Positions 6,495-11,268 of a stretch of 11,268 bases of DNA are shown here, piece after piece; within the stretch, counting starts at the first letter, position 1, and every line of letters starts with the position of its first letter. The notes below the pieces were generated by a model. It was not told where the DNA came from. It worked only from the letters and a program-made list of their open reading frames with translations, and made no database searches. The position numbers were made by a program, and so were the translations under genes. The stretch comes from Tannerellaceae bacterium (GTDB lineage: Bacteria > Bacteroidota > Bacteroidia > Bacteroidales > Tannerellaceae): NCBI GenBank assembly GCA_031273385.1, contig JAISRY010000191.1, positions 1-11,268 of the forward strand, in the 5' to 3' direction.

Positions 6495-7808
6495 ATGAAA
6501 AAGCTTATCGTATTCATATTGTCGGGAATAACCACTCTTCCCGCCTTTTCGCAGGAAATACTGACGCTGGAACAATGCAGGGAATTGGCCTTGAAAAACA
6601 ATGCGCAGGCAAAAAACGCCGCATTGTCGGTCGAGGCGGCAAAAGAGCAGAAAAAAGAGGCCTTTACAAAGTACTTCCCCTCGGTGAGCGCTACGGGAGC
6701 GGGTTTCCGTACCCATACACCCATGGTGTCCATGGAGATGGCTTTGGGCGCCATGATGGGACAGCCGGAGATGCCGCCGACGCCCCTGTCGATGCTGGAA
6801 AAGGGGATGATTGGCGCGGTGATGGCCACGCAGCCCGTTTTCGTGGGCGGACAGATCGTCAACGGCAACAGGCTGGCGAAAATAGGCGAAGAGGCCGGCT
6901 ATCTGCAACAAGCGCTGTCGGACGACGAAGTGTCGCTCACCGTAGAACAGTACTTTTTGCAGGTCTTGTCGCTACAAGAAAAAATGCGAACCATCGAGGA
7001 GGCAAAAAGGCTGCTCGATAACGCCCGCGAAGATGTAAACAGCTTCTATGAGGCCGGATTGACAAACAGGAATGACCTGTTGAAAATCGAACTCAAGCAA
7101 AATGAATTGGCAAGCAACCAATTAAAGACGGCCAACGGACTGAAGATAACCAAAATGCTGCTGGCTCAGTACATCGGCCTCCCTGCCGGAACGTTTCAGC
7201 CGGACAGCCTCCTGCCGGCAGATATGATGTCGCCTTTCGATGTCCGGAAAAACCACGCTACGGCGCTGCACGACAGGGCGGAATACCGGCTTCTGGAAAA
7301 GAACGTCGAAGCGAACAAAATACAGGTTCGCATGAAAATCGGCGAAAACCTCCCGACGGTCGCCATCGGCGCAGGCTACAACTATTTCAGCTTTGACCGG
7401 AAAAAGCCGATGGCCATGGCAAATGATTTCGGAATGGTTTTTGCCACCGTTTCCATCCCGATTTCTGCCTGGTGGGGCGGCTCTCATGCCATCAGGAATC
7501 AAAAACTGAAAGTGGCCATGGCGGAAAACAGCAAACGCGATGCCGAAGAGCTGCTGCTCATCGAGATGCAACAGCTGTGGAACGAGCTGGAAGAGGCTTA
7601 TCTTCAGATGCATCTGGCAGAAAAAGCCATCGCTGTGGCGACGGAAAACGTCCGCCTGAACAGCGATTACCACAAAGCCGGAACCGGCACGCTAACCGAC
7701 CTGCTGGATGCACAAAGCGCCCTGCAACAAACCCGCGACCAACATACGGACGCCGTCATCGGATACCGCTTGAAACTGTCGAAATACCGGCAGGCGACGG
7801 GCGAATAG
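6495..7808 (+). CDS. TolC-like outer-membrane efflux protein
   Basis: A 437-residue outer-membrane factor that forms the exit channel of the tripartite pump. A Sec signal peptide is clear (MKKLIVFILSGITTLPAFSQ, cleavage near residues 19-20). The mature part starts LTLEQCRELALKNN, the classic start of the first OEP repeat. The second repeat ends with TGTLTDLLDAQSALQQTRD and LKLSKYRQATGE, as expected of the family, and long amphipathic helices lie between. A TTG four codons upstream keeps the frame open, but ATG 6495 places the signal peptide correctly. The start is one base after the pump's stop codon, so translation is probably coupled. No convincing terminator follows; the next feature is a heptamer array. 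Confidence 0.93.
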   Translation: MKKLIVFILSGITTLPAFSQEILTLEQCRELALKNNAQAKNAALSVEAAKEQKKEAFTKYFPSVSATGAGFRTHTPMVSMEMALGAMMGQPEMPPTPLSMLEKGMIGAVMATQPVFVGGQIVNGNRLAKIGEEAGYLQQALSDDEVSLTVEQYFLQVLSLQEKMRTIEEAKRLLDNAREDVNSFYEAGLTNRNDLLKIELKQNELASNQLKTANGLKITKMLLAQYIGLPAGTFQPDSLLPADMMSPFDVRKNHATALHDRAEYRLLEKNVEANKIQVRMKIGENLPTVAIGAGYNYFSFDRKKPMAMANDFGMVFATVSIPISAWWGGSHAIRNQKLKVAMAENSKRDAEELLLIEMQQLWNELEEAYLQMHLAEKAIAVATENVRLNSDYHKAGTGTLTDLLDAQSALQQTRDQHTDAVIGYRLKLSKYRQATGE

Positions 7809-7835
7809 GAAAAGCGTCGACAGTAGGTAGGCAAA

Positions 7836-7887
7836 CTATTCACTATTCACTGTTCACTATTCACTATTCACTAAAAACCGTTCACTA
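7836..7887 (-). repeat. Heptamer tandem array, second copy, inverted
   Basis: On the + strand the unit is TCACTAT, the reverse complement of the ATAGTGA unit at 1187-1228. Four exact-phase units span 7840-7867, flanked by degenerate ones (partial at 7836-7839, TCACTAA at 7868-7874, TTCACTA at 7881-7887). Over 28 bases it matches the reverse complement of 1201-1228 at 27 positions, including the position of the single ACAGTGA variant. It lies 27 bases after the tolC-like stop. Unlike the first array it has no stop codon on the + strand. Confidence 0.88.
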
Positions 7888-7898
7888 CCAAACAGCTC

Positions 7899-7929
7899 TT
7901 GCAGGAAAGAAAATATTCCGTTAATTTTG
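7899..7929 (+). promoter_or_regulatory. Bacteroidetes-type promoter for the XRE-cupin operon
   Basis: TTG at 7899-7901 (-33 element) and TAATTTTG at 7922-7929 (-7 element, consensus TAnnTTTG) are 20 bases apart, the expected spacing. Transcription would start near 7935, giving a leader of about 11 bases to ATG 7947 or about 30 to ATG 7965. It lies just downstream of the inverted heptamer array, so the operon is probably transcribed separately from the efflux genes. Confidence 0.7.
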
Positions 7930-7946
7930 TGCCGGTTGAATCATTA

Positions 7947-8546
7947 ATGAATAAATCTATCGTTATGGGGAGCAATAAAGTTATAGGGGCGAAAATAAGG
8001 AGTATCCGCGAAGCCAAGCAGTTATCCGTCGAGGAAGTGGCCGGACGTTCGGGGCTGAGTGTCGAACAGATCTCGCGCATTGAGGGGGATGTGGATTTCC
8101 CGTCGCTGGCGCCGTTGATCAAGATAGCCCGCGTGCTGGGGGTCAGGCTGGGGACGTTTCTGGACGACCAAGCGGAGCTGGGGCCTGTCGTCTACCGCAA
8201 AAAAGATGCGACAGAAGATAATAGCATCAGCTTTTCCAACAACGCTACGGTTGCCCATAAGCACATGGAATACCACTCCTTGTCGCAAGACAAGTCCGGG
8301 CGCCACATGGAGCCTTTCCTGATCGACATCGCCCCGTCAACGGATACCGGCTTTATCCTCTCCACCCATGAGGGGGAAGAGTTTATCTACGTCCTGGAGG
8401 GGCTTGTAGAAATCAATTACGGCAAAAAGGCCTATCTCCTGGAAGAGGGGGACAGCATCTATTACGATTCCATCATCGCCCATCATGTACATGCAGGGAA
8501 CGGCAGCCCGGCACGCATACTGGGTATCGTCTATACCCCCTATTAA
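7947..8546 (+). CDS. XRE-family regulator with C-terminal cupin domain
   Basis: A 199-residue transcription factor of the HTH_3-cupin_2 type. Residues about 12-72 form the helix-turn-helix ([15 protein letters not shown], then [16 protein letters not shown]). Residues about 118-196 form a small beta-barrel cupin with [12 protein letters not shown] and the second cupin motif [16 protein letters not shown], ending in a short YTPY tail. In this family the cupin binds a small metabolite or metal and changes DNA binding. ATG 7947 and ATG 7965 are both possible starts; the second gives a more normal leader length, the first is kept as the longer form. The stop lies 5 bases before the acyl-CoA synthetase ATG, so the regulator and enzyme are co-transcribed and the regulator probably controls its own operon. 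A link between its ligand and the activated acid or acyl-CoA is inference. Confidence 0.9.
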   Translation: MNKSIVMGSNKVIGAKIRSIREAKQLSVEEVAGRSGLSVEQISRIEGDVDFPSLAPLIKIARVLGVRLGTFLDDQAELGPVVYRKKDATEDNSISFSNNATVAHKHMEYHSLSQDKSGRHMEPFLIDIAPSTDTGFILSTHEGEEFIYVLEGLVEINYGKKAYLLEEGDSIYYDSIIAHHVHAGNGSPARILGIVYTPY

Positions 8547-8551
8547 GCGCT

Positions 8552-10204
8552 ATGGAATTACAGGAAAAAACACTGGGGCAGTGGCTGGAGTATTGGGCGG
8601 AAACGACCCCCGGTAAAGAATTCCTCGTCTACTCGGACAGGGATCTGCGCTTTTCGTGGAAAACGTTTAACGAACGTGTCGACAGGATGGCCAAAGGGAT
8701 GCTTTCCATCGGGATAGAAAAGGGAACGCATGTGGGTATCTGGGCGACCAACGTACCCGACTGGCTTACCTTTCTTTATGCGGGAGCGAAAATCGGCGCG
8801 GTGTTGGTGACGATCAATACGAACTACAAACAGAGCGAACTGGAATACTTGGCCAAAGACGCCGATCTTCACACGCTTTGCATCACCGAGGGGGTGTTTG
8901 ACGGCAACTATGTGGATATGGTCTACACCATGCTCCCCGAGCTGAGGGAGATGCAGCGCGGTTTCCTGAAAAGCGAACGTTTCCCGGAGATTAGGAACGT
9001 GGTGTATATCGGGCAGGAGAAGTTCCGCGGGATGTATAACACGCCGGAACTGTTGCTGCTGGGCGAAAACGTCAGCGATTCCATGCTTCTGGAGGCGAAA
9101 GGGCGGGTCGGTTGCCACGATGTGGTGAATATGCAATATACCTCCGGCACGACCGGTTTCCCGAAAGGCGTCATGCTGACCCATTATAATATCGCCAACA
9201 ACGGCTATTTCACCGGCGAGGGGATGGGCTTCACGACCGCCGACAAACTCTGCTGCTGCGTGCCCCTTTTCCACTGCTTCGGCGTTACGCTGGCGTCGAT
9301 GAACGTCTTGACGCACGGCTGTACGCAGGTGATGGTGGAACGGTTTGACCCGCTGGTCGTCCTGGCCTCCATACACAAGGAGAGGTGTACCGCCCTGTAT
9401 GGCGTGCCTACCATGTTTATCGCCGAACTGAACCATCCGATGTTTGACATGTTCGACCTGACGTCGCTCCGCACGGGGATTATGGCCGGCTCCCTCTGCC
9501 CCGAAGAGGTGATGCGTTCCGTCACGGAAAAGATGCATATCACGTATATCACAAGCGTATACGGACTGACGGAGAGTTCGCCCGGCATGACGCATACCAC
9601 GTTGGACGACAGCTTTGAGGAGCGCTGTACGACGGTCGGGAAAGCCTACCCGTTCACCTCCATCATGGTGAAAAACCCCGAAACGGGCGAAGAATGTGCC
9701 GTCAACGAACCCGGCGAGATCTGTTGCAAAGGCTACTTAGTGATGAAAGGCTATTACAAAAACCCCGAAGCAACGGCCGAAACGATCGACAGGGACGGCT
9801 GGCTGCACAGCGGGGACGTGGGGATAAAAGACGAAAAAGGGAACTACCGGATCACCGGACGGATCAAAGATATGATCATCCGCGGGGGAGAGAATATCTA
9901 CCCGCGCGAAATAGAGGACTACCTCTACCGGATGGATGGGATAAAAGACATACAGGTGGTGGGTGTAGCCTCCGAAAAATATGGCGAAGAGGTGGGCGCC
10001 TTTATTATTTTGCACGACGGGGCCGTCCTGACGGAAGAAGAGGTGAAAGACTTTTGCCGCGGACAGATCGCCCGCCATAAAATACCGAGATACATCTTTT
10101 TTGTCTCGCATTTTCCCCTGACGGGAAGCGGAAAGGTGCAGAAGTTCAAGCTACGGGAGCTGAGCCTGGAATTGTTGGCCGGAAAGGGGATCGTGCCGGC
10201 CTGA
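8552..10204 (+). CDS. AMP-forming acyl-CoA synthetase / AMP-binding protein
   Basis: A 550-residue soluble enzyme of the ANL superfamily that activates a carboxylic acid with ATP to an acyl-adenylate and normally transfers it to CoA. All core motifs are present: P-loop [12 protein letters not shown] (196-207), LFHCFG (239-244), YGLTE (337-341), WLHSGDVG (417-424), the hinge and A8 region [18 protein letters not shown] (436-453), and the C-terminal catalytic Lys528 in TGSGKVQKF. Length and motifs fit the FadD-like/CaiC group of medium- or long-chain fatty-acid CoA ligases. The exact chain length or acid cannot be deduced, and other acyl or aryl acids remain possible. It lies 5 bases after the XRE-cupin gene and 13 bases before the HAD gene. 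No key residue is missing. Confidence 0.95.
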   Translation: MELQEKTLGQWLEYWAETTPGKEFLVYSDRDLRFSWKTFNERVDRMAKGMLSIGIEKGTHVGIWATNVPDWLTFLYAGAKIGAVLVTINTNYKQSELEYLAKDADLHTLCITEGVFDGNYVDMVYTMLPELREMQRGFLKSERFPEIRNVVYIGQEKFRGMYNTPELLLLGENVSDSMLLEAKGRVGCHDVVNMQYTSGTTGFPKGVMLTHYNIANNGYFTGEGMGFTTADKLCCCVPLFHCFGVTLASMNVLTHGCTQVMVERFDPLVVLASIHKERCTALYGVPTMFIAELNHPMFDMFDLTSLRTGIMAGSLCPEEVMRSVTEKMHITYITSVYGLTESSPGMTHTTLDDSFEERCTTVGKAYPFTSIMVKNPETGEECAVNEPGEICCKGYLVMKGYYKNPEATAETIDRDGWLHSGDVGIKDEKGNYRITGRIKDMIIRGGENIYPREIEDYLYRMDGIKDIQVVGVASEKYGEEVGAFIILHDGAVLTEEEVKDFCRGQIARHKIPRYIFFVSHFPLTGSGKVQKFKLRELSLELLAGKGIVPA

Positions 10205-10217
10205 CCGCCCGCCCGAG

Positions 10218-11268
10218 ATGAGGCTTATGGAAGAGCTGGAAGACAACCGGAAAGTGATTGTCGTCTTTGATTTTGACGGGACGATTATCTCACGTGACTC
10301 CTTGCGCGACTTCCTGTCGTATACGTTCGGGCGAACGGCTTTCCTCCTCCGCCTGCCGCTTATCCTTATACTGAAGCTCGCCGCGCTGACAGGCATCATG
10401 ACCACCCGCAGGGCGAAAGAGCACCTCCTCTCATCCTTTATGAAAGGCATGACGTATACCCGCTTTCAGGAGGCCTGCCGGCAATACGCCTTACGTATCC
10501 CCTCTCTGGCCTATCCGGAAGCGTTGCAGGAGATCAAAAACCATTTGGAGCTTGGCCGTCAGGTTCTTATTATCAGCGCATCCATTGCCGACTGGATACG
10601 CCCCTGGGCTGAGACGGTGGGAATCAGCAGGGTGGAGGGTAGCGAATTGGAAATAGAAAACGGGCGTCTGACCGGACGCCTGTCGACCCCCAACTGTAAA
10701 GGAAAAGAGAAAGTGAACAGGCTGTTCGCCCTTTTTCCCGACAGGGAACGGTATGTGCTGTATGCCTACGGCGACAGTCCGGGCGATAAAGCGCTTTTAG
10801 CCGTTGCCGATTACCCGGTTTATAAACCCGCCTGGCGGAAAGCGAAACACCCCCTTTTCCCGCTAAGCCGGATAGAAAAAGGGCTGTTCTGCCTGTTTTT
10901 CCTGGTGTACGGATGGATAGGCTACCGGATGCTTTTCCTTACGGAACTCATTGACGTGCAAAACGGAGGCGCTGGCAGCTACCTGGGCTATGACAACCTG
11001 TTTCACCTGAAAACAAACGGCGGCTCATTCGATGTCAGCCACCCGTTTTTCAGCGTTCTCCACATCGCCAAATATATCGTGACGAAGCCCTTTACCCTGC
11101 TCCTGGGCGAGAAAGCGCGTGCCGTCATCTGCCTTTTGTCGATGAATATCCTGGTCAGCGCCGGCCTGACGATGCTGTATCGTTACATGAAGCGGATCGT
11201 CGGGATTCAGGCGAAAAGAGCCGCCCTCCTGACCCTCTTTACAGGCAGCTTCTTTACCACCGTCGTCC
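10218..11268 (+). CDS. HAD-IB phosphatase fused to a polytopic membrane protein, 3' end missing
   Basis: The frame is open from ATG 10218 (alternative ATG 10227, which has an AGG-containing purine stretch just upstream) to the window end, 350 codons so far. Residues 12-205 are a HAD-superfamily IB (SerB/CicA-like) phosphatase. Motif I is VFDFDGTI with Asp18 and Asp20, motif II is IISAS with Ser120, the motif III Lys is in CKGKEKV (probably Lys165), and motif IV is YGDSPGDKALL with Asp186 and Asp190. All catalytic residues are present. After a short basic linker comes a separate membrane part: a hydrophobic helix at about 221-241, a loop with LGYDNLFHL and DVSHPFF, then hydrophobic helices at about 279-296, 301-320 and 334-350. 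The loop is reminiscent of GT-C-type glycosyltransferase or DUF6080-like membrane proteins; this is recalled and of low certainty. Substrates are unknown. It is third in the XRE-cupin/acyl-CoA synthetase operon. Confidence 0.85.
   Translation, partial: MRLMEELEDNRKVIVVFDFDGTIISRDSLRDFLSYTFGRTAFLLRLPLILILKLAALTGIMTTRRAKEHLLSSFMKGMTYTRFQEACRQYALRIPSLAYPEALQEIKNHLELGRQVLIISASIADWIRPWAETVGISRVEGSELEIENGRLTGRLSTPNCKGKEKVNRLFALFPDRERYVLYAYGDSPGDKALLAVADYPVYKPAWRKAKHPLFPLSRIEKGLFCLFFLVYGWIGYRMLFLTELIDVQNGGAGSYLGYDNLFHLKTNGGSFDVSHPFFSVLHIAKYIVTKPFTLLLGEKARAVICLLSMNILVSAGLTMLYRYMKRIVGIQAKRAALLTLFTGSFFTTVV

Noticed and set aside
7809..7946. Rho-independent terminator for the efflux operon.
   Set aside because: No G/C stem followed by a T-run was found; only the heptamer array and the next promoter are visible.
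8558..9595. Open frame of 345 codons on the - strand opposite the acyl-CoA synthetase gene.
   Set aside because: Low-complexity His/Arg-rich translation, no motif, fully opposite a gene with all ANL motifs.
1..11268. Insertion sequence, integrase, toxin-antitoxin or phage-defence genes.
   Set aside because: No transposase, recombinase, nuclease or small toxin-antitoxin pair was recognised in any frame; all sizeable real genes belong to the families listed.

Overview
The window looks like a Bacteroidales chromosome, probably a gut Bacteroides/Parabacteroides relative. Three things suggest this: promoters of the Bacteroidetes type (TAnnTTTG at about -7, with few Shine-Dalgarno sites), a secreted Ig-like (Big_2) plus laminin-G-like protein of a kind common in that phylum, and heptameric intergenic repeats. 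This rests on style and family recognition; no database search was possible. Nothing in the window is a tRNA, rRNA, CRISPR array or transposase. No stretch longer than about 300 bases lacks a gene.

Layout. (1) 1-1184, + strand: 3' part of a surface or secreted protein with two Big_2 domains and a LamG-like domain, split by a one-base frameshift near 733-750. (2) 1185-1331: short convergent intergenic region with a six-unit heptamer array, a strong 13-bp hairpin and a small A/T palindrome. (3) 1332-2192, - strand: AraC-family regulator, divergent from (4) 2335-7808, + strand: a complete tripartite RND efflux operon (lipoprotein adaptor, inner-membrane RND pump, TolC-like outer-membrane factor). 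The divergent promoter region carries a perfect 9-bp inverted repeat over the adaptor start codon. (5) 7809-7946: a second copy of the heptamer array in opposite orientation, then a well-formed Bacteroidetes promoter. (6) 7947 to the window end, + strand: a tightly packed operon of an XRE-cupin regulator, an AMP-forming acyl-CoA synthetase, and a HAD-IB phosphatase continuous with a polytopic membrane protein that runs off the right edge.

How the parts work together. The AraC protein probably controls the efflux operon next to it, which would export a toxic or signalling compound from the periplasm or inner membrane to the outside. The second operon is apparently self-regulated: the XRE-cupin protein would sense a small ligand and control an acyl-activating enzyme plus a fused phosphatase/membrane protein, perhaps in lipid or envelope metabolism. 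The second role is inference from gene order.

Most of the window is recognisable as known families. The points most worth a second look are the HAD-membrane fusion and its operon, the two inverted heptamer arrays bracketing the efflux module, a different heptamer array that supplies the adaptor's stop codon, and the hairpin at 1232-1264.
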